From: Methyloversatilis universalis
GTDB taxonomy: Bacteria > Pseudomonadota > Gammaproteobacteria > Methylococcales > Methylococcaceae
NCBI GenBank assembly: GCA_020723665.1
Contig: DYIL01000006.1
Location: 1 to 64,000 of the forward strand
DNA: 64,000 nt
Reading direction: 5' to 3'
Shown here piece by piece: positions 36,483 through 46,267 of this stretch. The notes beneath the pieces were generated by a model, which made no database searches, was not told the origin of the DNA, and was given only the letters and a program-made list of their open reading frames with translations. How positions within the stretch are numbered: position 1 is the stretch's first letter; each line of letters opens with the position of its first letter. The translations under genes were made by a program, and so were the position numbers.

Positions 36483-37838
36483 TCATTTATGAATTTTGAT
36501 ATCGTGTTTTTTCATTAACCGATAGAGCGTGACATGCGATACCCCGACGATTTGGGCGGCCGCCACTACGCTGTCCCCGGCTTGCGCCAAAGCCTGGTTG
36601 ATCAACTCCTTTTCCGCTTGATCCTTGGCCGCTTTCAGGCTCAAGACGAAAGGCCGCGGTAAATATTCCTCCAAGCCCAAGTCCGCGGGTGTGATATAAG
36701 CATCTTCACACATCACCAGCGCACGTTCGACCCGGTTCTTCAACTCGCGAACATTTCCCGGCCAAGTGTAATGGCGCATGGCCTTCAAGGCGCGGCGACT
36801 GAACTGTCTGGCTTTGCAAGCATTTTCCTTCTTAAAATTATTGAGAAAATATTCCGCGAGCAATTCGATGTCGTAACCCCGCTCCCGCAAAGGCGGCATG
36901 ATCACTCTTAGGACATTGAGTCGATAATAAAGGTCTTCTCGAAAGTGCCCCTTACGGACAGCGTCTTCAAGATCAACATGGGTCGCCGAAATAATTCGGA
37001 CATCGACGGCAATTTCTTCGTGGCCGCCGACCCGATAAATGGTTTTCTGCTGAAGAAAGCGAAGCAGATTGGCTTGCAAGTCAAGAGGCAATTCGCCAGC
37101 TTCATCCAGGAAAAGAGTACCCCCTCCCGCTTTTTCGATCAGCCCCAATTTTCGCTGATGAGCGCCGGTGAAAGCGCCCTTCTCGTAACCGAACAACTCC
37201 GACTGAATCAAATTCGACGGCAAAGCGGCACAATTGACGGCGATAAAGGGTCCGTCGGAACGCGGCGAATATTTATGTATGGCTAACGCGGCCAGTTCCT
37301 TGCCGGTCCCGCTCTCCCCCGTGATCAAGACAGGTAAGTCGTAGGATACGACTTTATCGATGCTGTGCAGCACCCGCCTCATAGCAGGGCTTGATCCGAT
37401 CAATTCGCTCTTACTGATCCATTCGTTCGCGCGGGGAAATATCTTTTTCTTTACCCCTGCCATTCCGGCTGCGTGACCGAGCACGACTTTTAATCGATCG
37501 ACATCGAACGGCAAGGTGTGATAATCGTAGAAATACTCCGCAATAAGCCGACAGACGGCCTCGTTTTCCATGGACGAGGCAGAAACCAAAGCCAGCCACT
37601 GCATGGATGATCCCTCGGGATAATAAAAAATATCGCCGATAACGCGCTGGAGAAAATTTTCATCGAACGGCTCGAATCGAATAAGCCCGACGTGAAAATC
37701 GCCGGTACCTAATTGGTTGCGAGCTTTGGCGGGGTCACAAGTGACATAAATCCCGCCTTCGATCGCACTTTTTATTGGTAAAACGATATCATCCGCCTCT
37801 GGATTTGCGGCGAGGTAAAGGACGTTAATACTTTCCAT
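36483..37838 (-). CDS. VpsR-like sigma-54-dependent transcriptional activator
   Basis: 451 residues from the ATG at 37838 (MESINVLYL, GGAAGG site upstream). An N-terminal receiver-like VpsR domain (about 1-120) lacks an obvious phospho-acceptor layout; then a AAA+ domain with Walker A TGESGTGKELAALAIH, the sigma-54 contact loop GAFTGAHQRK, Walker B GGTLFLDEAGELP and the arginine-finger region WPGNVRELKNRVERAL, and a C-terminal Fis-type helix-turn-helix (SVVAAAQIVGVSHVTLYRLMKKH). Such proteins activate polysaccharide or biofilm genes, sometimes sensing c-di-GMP. It lies between the peptide pair and the outer-membrane protein gene, all on the same strand, so it may control them. Confidence 0.9.
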   Translation of the reverse strand: MESINVLYLAANPEADDIVLPIKSAIEGGIYVTCDPAKARNQLGTGDFHVGLIRFEPFDENFLQRVIGDIFYYPEGSSMQWLALVSASSMENEAVCRLIAEYFYDYHTLPFDVDRLKVVLGHAAGMAGVKKKIFPRANEWISKSELIGSSPAMRRVLHSIDKVVSYDLPVLITGESGTGKELAALAIHKYSPRSDGPFIAVNCAALPSNLIQSELFGYEKGAFTGAHQRKLGLIEKAGGGTLFLDEAGELPLDLQANLLRFLQQKTIYRVGGHEEIAVDVRIISATHVDLEDAVRKGHFREDLYYRLNVLRVIMPPLRERGYDIELLAEYFLNNFKKENACKARQFSRRALKAMRHYTWPGNVRELKNRVERALVMCEDAYITPADLGLEEYLPRPFVLSLKAAKDQAEKELINQALAQAGDSVVAAAQIVGVSHVTLYRLMKKHDIKIHK

Positions 37839-38025
37839 GTAACCTTCCCAGCCTTGCGATCCATGCAAGTTTTGGCTATTCAAAGGTCAAAACCGAACAT
37901 CGGGTGTCAGTCGGCCCACCCAAGTCAATTAACGCGTAACCCTCATTATGCCCTTTCCGATGCCTCCAACTGTCACTGACATCATGCTGCCAATTCGACA
38001 TCTCCTCGATAACCAGGTATCCCTC

Positions 38026-39279
38026 TCATTTTAAAAACGGCAAGGGATACTGCTGATCGAACCGGTAGGGAACGTTGATGCCCGCAAAAAGATCCGTCGC
38101 CTCCTCGCTCAAGCCGAAGTTTACAAAAGGTTCCACGAATAACCCCTTGGAGACCTGGATGGTAACCGCCAGGTTGAGCGAATGGACATCCCTACCGGAC
38201 CCTTCAATCTCTCGCCCATCCAGCTTGCTTCGTCTGATAGCAGCACCAGTTAAAGCCGTGGAGAAACTAACCCGATCATTCAACGAGAATCCCATACCGA
38301 GCGAATATGGAATTTGATCGCCCGGGTCAATACCGTTCCGCTCGATGACGGCGTTATAGCCCAAGGAACCGAAGAGCACGACCGGATCTATCGTCTTGAC
38401 CAGAGACACGGAACCGCCGACATTCCAAAAGCCGGTGCCTAGGCTCGGATCGACACCCAGGACCAGTAAATTCGAAGGCCCCAGAATCGGCGTAAGTCCG
38501 CGGCCCTCACGTCCGGAATCCGATTTGACGTTCAGGCTCAAGGTGGTTTCCGGAACGAGGCCGTCTTCATGCAAAGCACCCCATCGCAGACTGCCGCTGA
38601 CGTCTCCCAACCCGGAACCATCCTGTCGAGTGAAACCGATATCTCCAACGCTAATTAGCGACGAACGCGTATCGAGTTCCAGTTCTTGGAAAGTAAATGG
38701 AACCGATATATCCAGTTCGAGATCGTCGATCACGCCGTAGCGAAACAAAACACCGGCCCCCGCCGTCCTGGCCCTCAATTTATAGGGCGATATTTCCGCT
38801 GTATCCTGAGCGTAACTCGCGCTGAACTCGACCTGCAAATCGCCTTTCTTGAACAAAACCTTCTGCGACCTCAGGAATTGGTCGAGTTCTATCTTGGCTT
38901 CCTCCGCTTCTTTTTCGCGGTCGCCCTCCTGCAAGCCCATTTCCTGCGACACCTTTCTCGGCGCAGAGGAAGCCGCGGCCGTTTCCGCCCGGGCTGTCGT
39001 GGCCTTTTCGCCTTGCTTCTGCTCCGCAGTTTTCGTAAGCGCTTCCTGCTTTTTGTCCGCTTCCGGCTGCGCCACCGCCTGCCGCGCCCAGGACTCGTGT
39101 TCCATGAGCATTCGAACCTGGGATTTCAAGGCCTCAACCTCCTGTTTCAGCTTTTCGTATTCGCTGCGAGGAACCGTATCCTCGGCCGTGGGCTTCGATC
39201 GGGCATAAGAAGCACTGCTATTCACAAGCGAAACAAAAAACACCCCACAAACGATTACTGGTATGCGTGTTTTTATCAT
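38026..39279 (-). CDS. Outer-membrane beta-barrel protein with N-terminal coiled coil
   Basis: 417 residues: signal peptide (VNSSASYARS, cleavage around residue 26), a coiled coil (SEYEKLKQEVEALKSQVRMLME, about 38-60), a long Ala/Glu/Lys-rich linker to about 140, then a beta-rich barrel of about 270 residues with alternating strands (LQVEFSASYAQ, LELDISVPFTFQELEL, LVLGVDPSLGTGFWNVGG) ending in a short C-terminal strand. It resembles the phenol MetA-type porin/transporter family or coiled-coil porins such as FapF, which secretes an amyloid; neither is proven. It precedes the sigma-54 activator by 187 bp on the same strand. Confidence 0.72.
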   Translation of the reverse strand: MIKTRIPVIVCGVFFVSLVNSSASYARSKPTAEDTVPRSEYEKLKQEVEALKSQVRMLMEHESWARQAVAQPEADKKQEALTKTAEQKQGEKATTARAETAAASSAPRKVSQEMGLQEGDREKEAEEAKIELDQFLRSQKVLFKKGDLQVEFSASYAQDTAEISPYKLRARTAGAGVLFRYGVIDDLELDISVPFTFQELELDTRSSLISVGDIGFTRQDGSGLGDVSGSLRWGALHEDGLVPETTLSLNVKSDSGREGRGLTPILGPSNLLVLGVDPSLGTGFWNVGGSVSLVKTIDPVVLFGSLGYNAVIERNGIDPGDQIPYSLGMGFSLNDRVSFSTALTGAAIRRSKLDGREIEGSGRDVHSLNLAVTIQVSKGLFVEPFVNFGLSEEATDLFAGINVPYRFDQQYPLPFLK

Positions 39280-39360
39280 TATGTTTTCCTTGGCTCCCGC
39301 CGCTCGTCACCTCAGCAGGAAAGATTGATGGAACAACACCGGGTAAAATTGCTCGAACCA

Positions 39361-39627
39361 TCACATTCGACACGTCGGAAGAACGGCCATAGGCCGTTCA
39401 TTGAAACAATGTACGCCACGGTTCAGCCGCCTCCGGCAAACCGTTTGTAAAGGGCTCGAATTCGAAACGAGTATTTTCGGAAGGCACGCATCGACGCTCA
39501 TCCATGGCCGAACAATGCCGCAAAAGAGAATGGGACTATCGAGTGGGCGCGGGCGACCTACTGCTTTCGTGCAAGGCGCGGCGGCGTTGATGATCCGATC
39601 CGCTCGAATTGAATGCTTGAAATGCAC
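39361..39627 (-). CDS. Doubtful small ORF behind a structured leader
   Basis: 88 codons from a GTG at 39627 preceded by AAGGAGG with 7-nt spacing, an unusually good ribosome site. The translated protein is Arg/Cys rich (HFKHSIRADRIINAAAPCTK, later VCRRRLNRGVHC) with no signal, no repeat and no family resemblance. The frame is open far upstream as well, so the start is supported only by the ribosome site. It may instead be a decayed gene. Confidence 0.25.
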   Translation of the reverse strand: MHFKHSIRADRIINAAAPCTKAVGRPRPLDSPILFCGIVRPWMSVDACLPKILVSNSSPLQTVCRRRLNRGVHCFNERPMAVLPTCRM

Positions 39628-39634
39628 TATATGT

Positions 39635-39757
39635 CCTCCTTGAACTCCATACCGCCGTGGCGTTACACGGCCCGCCTGCAAAGAGTGTGGTTCGGGAGAC
39701 TTAGAGAAATCTCGTAAGCCGTCTCCAAGGCTACCCATCAGCCGGTAATTAGTCAAT
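39635..39757 (-). promoter_or_regulatory. Structured 5-prime leader candidate
   Basis: On the minus strand a TTGACT box is followed by hairpins GGAGAC/GTCTCC (with an inner GAGATTTCTC) and GCCGTG/CACGGC, ending directly in AAGGAGG and the GTG of the doubtful ORF. It does not match any riboswitch consensus I can recall (checked against c-di-GMP-I, TPP, cobalamin and glycine by eye). Confidence 0.3.
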
Positions 39758-39918
39758 GTTTGTGCGGTGGAATCGAAGCCGCGAATGCCGGTATGTCTCA
39801 GCCAGGATTTATCGTGTAATAAAAACGATAAAAACTGTTTCTCGAACTTGATTCGATGTGATCGCTTTCGCTTCGTCAGGCGCTCTCGACAGAGAATACC
39901 CCAGCGATTAATTACTGG

Positions 39919-40069
39919 GGACTTAGAAATACCGCCTTCCCGGCGGCTTTTCTTTTTGCCTAGGCCAAACGCGGTTTGGGCTTGGCTCACGTTTTCAACC
40001 CCTTACGTCTCTGAAAACGACGGGGCATCCCTGCCCCGCACGAGCACCTCGAAGTTTTTCGAGGTGCTC
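39919..40069 (+). repeat. Family 3 composite palindromic repeat, copy C
   Basis: About 150 bp: GGACTTAGAAATACCGCC, CCGGCGGCTTTTCTTTTTGCC, the palindrome CCAAACGCGGTTTGGG, GAAAACGACGGGGCATCC and finally a 12-bp stem hairpin GAGCACCTCGAA/TTCGAGGTGCTC at 40042-40069 that is followed by TATTTTG and may terminate transcription. Most complete copy in the window, orientation plus. The rest of the 39280-40369 gap holds no supported gene apart from the doubtful ORF listed. Confidence 0.75.
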
Positions 40070-40369
40070 TATTTTGAACACCTGCTCGTTGTTCAATCAC
40101 GGAAATGCACGAATCCCAAGTCTTTGGGAATAGAGGATCAGACGGCTTCTCATCACACCGGACACGCACACCGCATTCTTTATTCGAGCTACAAACCGGA
40201 AGCGGACAGCAATTTCGGATTTTCCGTGCCGTTTTGGGACAAAACTGTACGGCTCATATTGTGCAAAACCGCATTTGGAGCAGGAAGGCATGGAAATCGG
40301 CATCGAAGAGCAACGCGATCATAAACTGCTAGACTTTTGGCGGTTGTTAGCCTTGCCGTTCCGTTGACC

Positions 40370-41005
40370 ATGCCGGATTGCCGTTTTCCCCTCGCCGCCC
40401 TGGCCATCATGGCGAAAGCGCCGGTTCCCGGCCGGGTCAAGACCCGGCTGATTCCAGCCCTGGGTGCCCAAGGTGCCGCACGACTGTATGCCGCCCTGCT
40501 CCGCAAAACGGGGCGCGCGTTGCTGCACGCAGGTCTATGTCCGGTCCAGATCTGGTGCGCGCCCGACACCCGCCACCCCGAATTCGTCGGCTTGGAATTA
40601 CTCGGAGCGGCCCTGAAAACGCAATGCCGGGGTGATCTCGGCGCACGCATGGCCCACGCCGCCCGCGAGTCTCTCGAGACGGCGAGTCAGGTCATCATCA
40701 TCGGCGCTGATTGCCCTGCCATCGATCCCGCTTATGTGGAAAATGCGATCGTTGCATTGATGAACGGAAACGATGCGGTACTCGGCCCTGCCGAAGACGG
40801 CGGTTACTGTCTGCTCGGACTGAGTCGGATCGACGATGATTTATTCCGAGATATACCGTGGGGCGGGGAACGGGTGTTGCACGAGACTCGTCGACGACTC
40901 GATCAACTGCGTTGGCGGTGGACCGAACTCTCCGTCCTGTGGGATGTCGATCGCCCCGAAGACCTGCGACGGCTCGAAAGCTTGGACCTGAACGGAAGCT
41001 TATGA
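40370..41005 (+). CDS. DUF2064 / TIGR04282-type glycosyltransferase-like protein
   Basis: 211 residues from the ATG at 40370 (MPDCRFP). Nucleotide-diphospho-sugar transferase fold as in the arsenosugar-biosynthesis-associated family: AIMAKAPVPGRVKTRLIPALG at the N-terminus (the KAPxPGxxKTRL signature), VIIIGADCPAIDPAYVENAI with a metal-binding Asp, and AVLGPAEDGGYCLLGL. Function in this organism unknown; relatives occur with TIGR04283 transferases in various pathways. Next genes dusB and fis follow after 127 bp on the same strand. Confidence 0.85.
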   Translation: MPDCRFPLAALAIMAKAPVPGRVKTRLIPALGAQGAARLYAALLRKTGRALLHAGLCPVQIWCAPDTRHPEFVGLELLGAALKTQCRGDLGARMAHAARESLETASQVIIIGADCPAIDPAYVENAIVALMNGNDAVLGPAEDGGYCLLGLSRIDDDLFRDIPWGGERVLHETRRRLDQLRWRWTELSVLWDVDRPEDLRRLESLDLNGSL

Positions 41006-41132
41006 AAAACGTCGCGAACGCTAGGCCAGCAAAGGACGGACGATCCGCGGTCTCGCGGGCGGATTACGGAAAAACTTTTGCGTCGATTCCTTGATCCGGC
41101 TAGACTTTTGCACCCCCAATAGGCTCACCGTT

Positions 41133-42092
41133 ATGCAAATCGGCCCGTATCGATTGGCTAGCCGTTTGGTCCTGGCCCCCATGTCCGGCGTAACCGACCG
41201 GCCCTTTCGAACGCTATGCCGTCGCTACGGCGCGGCGCTCGCCGTGTCGGAGATGGTGTCCTCCAACCCGGCCTTGCGCCACGATCGAAAAACCTTGCGC
41301 CGGAGCGATCACGCCGGAGAACCCGAGCCACGGGCGGTGCAGATTCTCGGCAACGAGCCGGAAGCGATGGCCGACGCGGCACGAATGAATGTCGACCGCG
41401 GCGCGCAAATCATAGACATCAATATGGGCTGCCCGGCCAAGAAAGTCTGCCAAAAAGCCGCCGGGTCGGCGCTCCTCCGAGACGAGCGTCTGGTCGCGCG
41501 GATCTTGGAAGCCGTCGTCGGCGCAGTGAGCGTACCGGTTACGCTAAAAATACGCACCGGCTGGGACCCCGCCCATCGTAATGCGGTCACCATCGCGAAA
41601 ATTGCCGAAAATTCGGGCATCGATGCCATCACCGTTCACGGGCGTACCCGCGCGTGCGGCTTTTCCGGACAGGCCGAATACCTTACAATTCGTGAAATCA
41701 AGCAGACTGTCGGCATCCCCGTGATCGCCAACGGCGACATCGATTCGCCGGAAAGAGCCGCGGCCGTTCTTGAACTCACCGGTGCCGATGCTGTCATGAT
41801 CGGTCGAGCCGCTCTCGGAAACCCTTGGCTGTTTCGCCGCATTGACCGGTTTCTCTGCGGAAGCGCCCAGTCCGCAGCACCCGAAACAGAGGAAATTCGG
41901 AACGTTGTTTTGGATCACCTGCAAGGGCTTTATGCGTTCTACGGTGAACATCTCGGAGTGCGGATCGCACGCAAGCATGTCGGTTGGTACCTGAACCATC
42001 TTCCCCACCCGCGGGATTTCGGCCCGCTGTTCAACGCTCAAGACGGTGCCAATCAGCAACTGGAATTGATTGATCAATTGTTTAACGAATAA
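41133..42092 (+). CDS. dusB: tRNA-dihydrouridine synthase B
   Basis: FMN-dependent enzyme reducing uridine in the tRNA D-loop. 319 residues from the ATG at 41133 (MQIGPYRL); the track start at 41091 lacks a ribosome site. Seen: LAPMSGVTDRPFR at the TIM-barrel start, the catalytic cysteine in MGCPAKKVCQKAAGSAL, KIRTGWDPAH, and ITVHGRTRACGF. Followed by fis after 17 bp, the dusB-fis operon conserved across gammaproteobacteria. Confidence 0.97.
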   Translation: MQIGPYRLASRLVLAPMSGVTDRPFRTLCRRYGAALAVSEMVSSNPALRHDRKTLRRSDHAGEPEPRAVQILGNEPEAMADAARMNVDRGAQIIDINMGCPAKKVCQKAAGSALLRDERLVARILEAVVGAVSVPVTLKIRTGWDPAHRNAVTIAKIAENSGIDAITVHGRTRACGFSGQAEYLTIREIKQTVGIPVIANGDIDSPERAAAVLELTGADAVMIGRAALGNPWLFRRIDRFLCGSAQSAAPETEEIRNVVLDHLQGLYAFYGEHLGVRIARKHVGWYLNHLPHPRDFGPLFNAQDGANQQLELIDQLFNE

Positions 42093-42109
42093 CGTCGGAA
42101 ATTGGCTGC

Positions 42110-42400
42110 ATGAAAGCACAAGCACGGAATATCGAGGCAATGCCCAATGCCGTCGAATCCAAGACCGATGCCACTCTGCTATTGAGCGATCACGTACGCA
42201 TGAGTCTCAGGCGTTACTTCGCTCAGCTTGACGGACATGAGGCAACCGACCTCTACGCCATGGTCATCAGCGAAGTGGAAAAACCCTTGATCGAAACCGT
42301 TTTGGAACAATGCGGCCATAACCAGAGCAAGGCGGCGCTGGTACTCGGCGTAAGCCGCAGCACTTTGCGCAAGAAGATGCTTCAGTACGGCATCGAATAG
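42110..42400 (+). CDS. fis: DNA-binding protein Fis
   Basis: Nucleoid-associated DNA-bending protein that also activates stable RNA promoters. 96 residues, close to E. coli Fis (98). The C-terminal helix-turn-helix reads HNQSKAALVLGVSRSTLRKKM, and the preceding helices (PLIETVLEQCG) form the dimer core. It is coupled to dusB, with purH 45 bp downstream, so all three may be cotranscribed. Confidence 0.97.
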   Translation: MKAQARNIEAMPNAVESKTDATLLLSDHVRMSLRRYFAQLDGHEATDLYAMVISEVEKPLIETVLEQCGHNQSKAALVLGVSRSTLRKKMLQYGIE

Positions 42401-42445
42401 TTTCTTATCACATCTTCCACGGCAAGCCGACCACGCCAACATTCA

Positions 42446-44011
42446 ATGAACCTCAAAAAAGTATCCCGAGCGCTCGTCAGCGTGTCCGACAAAACCGGAC
42501 TTGTGGAATTCTGCCGCGGATTGGCTGATCTCGGCATCGACATTCTATCGTCCGGCGGTACCGCCGCGCTTTTGCGCGAAAACGGCGTCGCAGCCGTGGA
42601 AGTCTCCGATTACACCGGCTTTCCCGAAATGATGGGCGGCCGGATCAAGACTCTGCATCCCAAGATTCATGGCGGCATTCTCGGGCGCCGTGGGATCGAC
42701 GAAGAGGTGATGGCTCGACACGGCATTTCCGCCATCGATTTGGTAGTCGTGAACCTTTATCCCTTCGAGCAGACCATCGCCAAACCGGACTGCGAACTCG
42801 CCGAGGCGATCGAAAACATCGATATCGGCGGACCCGCCATGATTCGTGCGGCTGCGAAGAACCACGAATCGGTCGGCGTCGTCGTCGATCCGAATGATTA
42901 TCCGGAAGTGCTCGCGGAACTTCGGGCGCAAGCCGGCAGTCTCTCCGACGATATGCGATTCAAACTGGCGATCAAAAGCTTTCGGCATACCGCCGCCTAC
43001 GACGGCGCCATCGCGGCTTATCTCGATAGAGTCGAAGGCTCCGGCCTGTTCCCTGACCCGCTCGTGATGCGTTTTCGAAAAACCCAGGCGATGCGTTACG
43101 GGGAAAATCCGCACCAGAAAGCCGCATTCTACGTCGACCCCGGCGCGGCCAGCGGCACCATCGCCAGGGCGAAACAGCTCCAGGGTAAGGAATTGTCCTA
43201 CAACAATATCGCCGACGCGGACGCGGCGCTCGAGTGCGTGAAAACCTTCGACGATTCGCCCGCCTGCGTCATCGTCAAACACGCCAATCCCTGCGGTGCC
43301 GCGCAAGGCAGGACGGCGGTCGAAGCCTACGATCGAGCCTACGCCACCGACCCGACGTCCGCATTCGGCGGCATCATCGCCTTCAACCGGGCGCTCGACG
43401 CAGAGACCGCCCGCGCCATCATCGAAAGGCAGTTCGTGGAAGTGATCGTCGCTCCCAAAGTGAGCGACGACGCGCTTCACGTGTTGAGCGCAAAAGCGAA
43501 CATTCGGGTTTTGGAATCCGGCCCCTGGCCGAACGTTCCCGCGCCGGAATGGGATTTCAAGCGCGTAGCGGGCGGCCTCCTGGTGCAGGACCGGGACCTG
43601 GGCGTCGTCGGTCCGGACGATTTGAGGATCGTCACGCGACGCGCGCCAACCGAGGACGAGCTAGCCGATCTCTTGTTCGCCTGGAAAGTGGTCAAGTATG
43701 TCAAGTCCAACGCCATCGTTTATTGCAGGAACCGTCAAACCATCGGTATCGGCGCAGGACAAATGAGCCGGGTTTACTCGGCGCGCATCGCGGCGATCAA
43801 AGCCGCGGACGAAGGACTCGCCGTCCAGGGCTCGGTCATGGCCTCGGACGCTTTCTTCCCGTTCCGCGACGGAGTGGATTCGGCCGCCGCGGCCGGAATC
43901 ACCGCCGTGATCCAGCCGGGCGGCTCGGTACGCGACCCGGAAGTGATCGCGGCCGCCGACGAGCACGGCATGGCCATGGTTTTTACCGGGATGCGGCATT
44001 TCCGCCACTGA
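42446..44011 (+). CDS. purH: Bifunctional AICAR transformylase/IMP cyclohydrolase
   Basis: Catalyses the last two steps of IMP synthesis. 521 residues. The N-terminal MGS-like cyclohydrolase domain has [28 protein letters not shown] and [11 protein letters not shown]; the C-terminal transformylase has [27 protein letters not shown] (the catalytic Lys-His pair), [15 protein letters not shown] and KSNAIVY. The length is close to E. coli PurH (529). Lies downstream of fis. Confidence 0.98.
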   Translation: MNLKKVSRALVSVSDKTGLVEFCRGLADLGIDILSSGGTAALLRENGVAAVEVSDYTGFPEMMGGRIKTLHPKIHGGILGRRGIDEEVMARHGISAIDLVVVNLYPFEQTIAKPDCELAEAIENIDIGGPAMIRAAAKNHESVGVVVDPNDYPEVLAELRAQAGSLSDDMRFKLAIKSFRHTAAYDGAIAAYLDRVEGSGLFPDPLVMRFRKTQAMRYGENPHQKAAFYVDPGAASGTIARAKQLQGKELSYNNIADADAALECVKTFDDSPACVIVKHANPCGAAQGRTAVEAYDRAYATDPTSAFGGIIAFNRALDAETARAIIERQFVEVIVAPKVSDDALHVLSAKANIRVLESGPWPNVPAPEWDFKRVAGGLLVQDRDLGVVGPDDLRIVTRRAPTEDELADLLFAWKVVKYVKSNAIVYCRNRQTIGIGAGQMSRVYSARIAAIKAADEGLAVQGSVMASDAFFPFRDGVDSAAAAGITAVIQPGGSVRDPEVIAAADEHGMAMVFTGMRHFRH

Positions 44012-44038
44012 CACGCTCCACAGTTTTTCTCAAATTCC

Positions 44039-45283
44039 TTGAATCGATCCGAACGGTTTTCCGATACCGACCTCTGCGTCAAATGCGGACTATGCCTGCC
44101 CCACTGTCCAACCTACAGCAAGACTCTGGACGAAAACGAGTCCCCGCGCGGACGTATCGCCCTGATCCAGGGCTGGGCGCAGGGTTCGCTCGCGGCGACG
44201 CCGGAATTGCGACGGCATATCGATAATTGCTTGTTGTGCCGATCCTGTGAGGCGGTCTGCCCGGCCTACGTTCCCTATAGCCGCCTGGTCGATCGTTTTC
44301 GGGGTGAAACCGGCTCGGCGGGCAAGACCACCTTTCAGCGCGTCAAGTCCGCCGGCATCCGGATTGCGTTGACCGATGAGCGCGCGTCCCGCTGGACGGA
44401 ACGACTGGTCGGAAAACCAGGCAGATCGGGCCTGAACCTACTGAAAAAGACCGGTTTTCTGAATGCGCTGGGATTGCCCGAGCTCGAAGCGGGCCTTCCG
44501 AACGTCTCCACGCCGGCACGCTGGAACGATTTCTATCCCGTTCACGGCCAAGCGGAATTCGGCCGGGTCGCCTTGTTTCTCGGCTGTACCGCCAAGCTTT
44601 TCGACACCGAAACCGTGGCATCGACCTTGCTTGTGCTAAATCGGCTGGGCATAGGCGTCAAGCTGCCGCGCACGCAAGCGTGTTGCGGCGCGCTGCATCT
44701 CCATGCCGGCGATGAAGCCGGCGCTCGCAAGCTCATGGAACGAAATCTGGCTGCTTTCGATCCGTCCGACGTGGACGCGATCATTACCATCGCCAGCGGC
44801 TGCGGCGCCATGCTGCATGACTATCCGCAATTCGACACCGCGCCCTCGGCATCCGGTTTTGCCGAACGTGTCAAGGACATCGGCCAGTTTCTGGCGCAGC
44901 TTGCCTGGTCCGACGACATCGAGCTCAACCCCTTGGCCGCCAAGGTTTGCCTACACACGCCCTGCACGCTGAAGAACGTGTTGCGGGCGGAACGTTACGG
45001 TGCCGACCTGCTCCGCCGCGTTCCCTCGCTCGATGTTGCCCCTTTACCTAGTGCCCAGCGATGCTGCGGCGCGGCGGGCAGCTATATGCTGGAGCACCCA
45101 AAGATGGCGAACGACTTGCGGGATGACGTGCTGGAGTCGGTAGCGGCGATCAACCCCGATTTCCTGGCGACATCGAATCCGGGCTGCGCCGTCCATTTGC
45201 GGGCGGGCCTGACGCGAAAAGGGCTGGGCCGGATCGAAGTGCTACACCCGATCACCCTGCTCGCACGGCAACTCGTCCGATAA
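44039..45283 (+). CDS. glcF: Glycolate oxidase iron-sulfur subunit-like protein
   Basis: 414 residues. Two ferredoxin-type [4Fe-4S] motifs at the N-terminus ([14 protein letters not shown] and [12 protein letters not shown]) followed by two CCG domains ([12 protein letters not shown] and [11 protein letters not shown]), the GlcF/heterodisulfide-reductase-D layout. It would pass electrons from glycolate oxidation to the quinone pool. The start is a TTG at 44039; no in-frame ATG occurs before the first Fe-S motif. The flavin subunits glcD and glcE are not in the window, so the partner must be encoded elsewhere. It starts 27 bp after purH. Confidence 0.9.
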   Translation: MNRSERFSDTDLCVKCGLCLPHCPTYSKTLDENESPRGRIALIQGWAQGSLAATPELRRHIDNCLLCRSCEAVCPAYVPYSRLVDRFRGETGSAGKTTFQRVKSAGIRIALTDERASRWTERLVGKPGRSGLNLLKKTGFLNALGLPELEAGLPNVSTPARWNDFYPVHGQAEFGRVALFLGCTAKLFDTETVASTLLVLNRLGIGVKLPRTQACCGALHLHAGDEAGARKLMERNLAAFDPSDVDAIITIASGCGAMLHDYPQFDTAPSASGFAERVKDIGQFLAQLAWSDDIELNPLAAKVCLHTPCTLKNVLRAERYGADLLRRVPSLDVAPLPSAQRCCGAAGSYMLEHPKMANDLRDDVLESVAAINPDFLATSNPGCAVHLRAGLTRKGLGRIEVLHPITLLARQLVR

Positions 45284-45284
45284 A

Positions 45285-45315
45285 AAAAGCCGGTTCGACT
45301 CGAAACCGGCTTTTC
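45285..45315. terminator. Bidirectional intrinsic terminator between glcF and speD
   Basis: AAAGCCGGTT/AACCGGCTTT hairpin flanked by A7 on the left and TTTT on the right, directly after the glcF stop; it can end both the plus transcript and the convergent speD transcript. Confidence 0.85.
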
Positions 45316-45357
45316 GTTTTCACGGCGCGTACGCGGCGTGCGCGGAACCGTGTTCTG

Positions 45358-46152
45358 TCATCGCCGCAGCTTATAGTTCCGGCCGTAGAAGATCTCCGCC
45401 ATTTCCTGCTTGAGCTGCTTCTGAATGGCGATGCGCTCCTCGTCGGTCAACGCGTCCTTGTCGGTCTCGAACAGATAATTATCGAGATGGAAGTCTTTCA
45501 GGATCATCTTCGTGTGGAAGATTTTCTCCTGATAGACATTCACATCGATCATCTGGTATCGCTCCGCCATCGCATCCGAAATGTAGTTCTGGATGGACGT
45601 GATCTCGTGATCGTTATAGTGCTTTTGGCCGCTGATATCCCGGGTGAAGCCGCGCACGCGGTAATCCATGATCACGATGTCGGATTCGAAGCTGTGGATC
45701 AGGTAGTTGAGCGCCTTCAGCGGCGAAATGCGACCGCAGGTCGATACGTCGATATCCGCCCGAAAAGTACTGATGCCGCCGTAAGGGTGGCTCTCCGGAT
45801 AGGTATGCACCGTGATATGGCTCTTGTTCAGGTGCGCCACCACCGATTCCGGCGCGGGACCCGGCGCCTCGATGTTGGTAATGGAATCCGGGACGTGCCC
45901 TTCGGAAATGAGCATCGTCACGCTGGCGCCCTGAGGCTCGTAATCCTGGCGCGCGATGTTCAAAATTTCGGCACCGATGATAGCATTCACATCGGTCAAT
46001 ATCTGCGTCAAGCGTTTGGCGTTGTACATCTCGTCGATGTACTCGATGTAACGACGCTGCTGTTGCCCGGATTTGGCATAGCAGATGTCGTAAATATTGA
46101 AGCTCAACGATTTGGTGAGGTTATTGAAACCGTGTAACTGCAATTTTTCCAT
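45358..46152 (-). CDS. speD: S-adenosylmethionine decarboxylase proenzyme (E. coli type)
   Basis: Makes decarboxylated SAM for spermidine synthesis. 264 residues, same size as E. coli SpeD. The self-cleavage site that forms the pyruvoyl group is at the serine of [16 protein letters not shown] (about residue 112). Other landmarks: [23 protein letters not shown] and [13 protein letters not shown]. Order crp(+)/osmC(-)/speD(-) matches that around vfr in Pseudomonas. No spermidine synthase is nearby. Confidence 0.97.
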   Translation of the reverse strand: MEKLQLHGFNNLTKSLSFNIYDICYAKSGQQQRRYIEYIDEMYNAKRLTQILTDVNAIIGAEILNIARQDYEPQGASVTMLISEGHVPDSITNIEAPGPAPESVVAHLNKSHITVHTYPESHPYGGISTFRADIDVSTCGRISPLKALNYLIHSFESDIVIMDYRVRGFTRDISGQKHYNDHEITSIQNYISDAMAERYQMIDVNVYQEKIFHTKMILKDFHLDNYLFETDKDALTDEERIAIQKQLKQEMAEIFYGRNYKLRR

Positions 46153-46267
46153 CGATCTATCGATTACCCCCGTAGTCGGTTGTAACTACCGCTTGCGCAC
46201 GCGGATCCGCGACCAAAACGCCGAGCCCGTGGCAAGAGTTCATGAGACCGAGAAATCCATCCACCGT

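Noticed and set aside
39280-39420. Search for a second sigma-54 promoter upstream of the outer-membrane barrel gene
   Set aside because: No GG-N10-GC match was found on the minus strand in this stretch, nor directly upstream of the activator gene.
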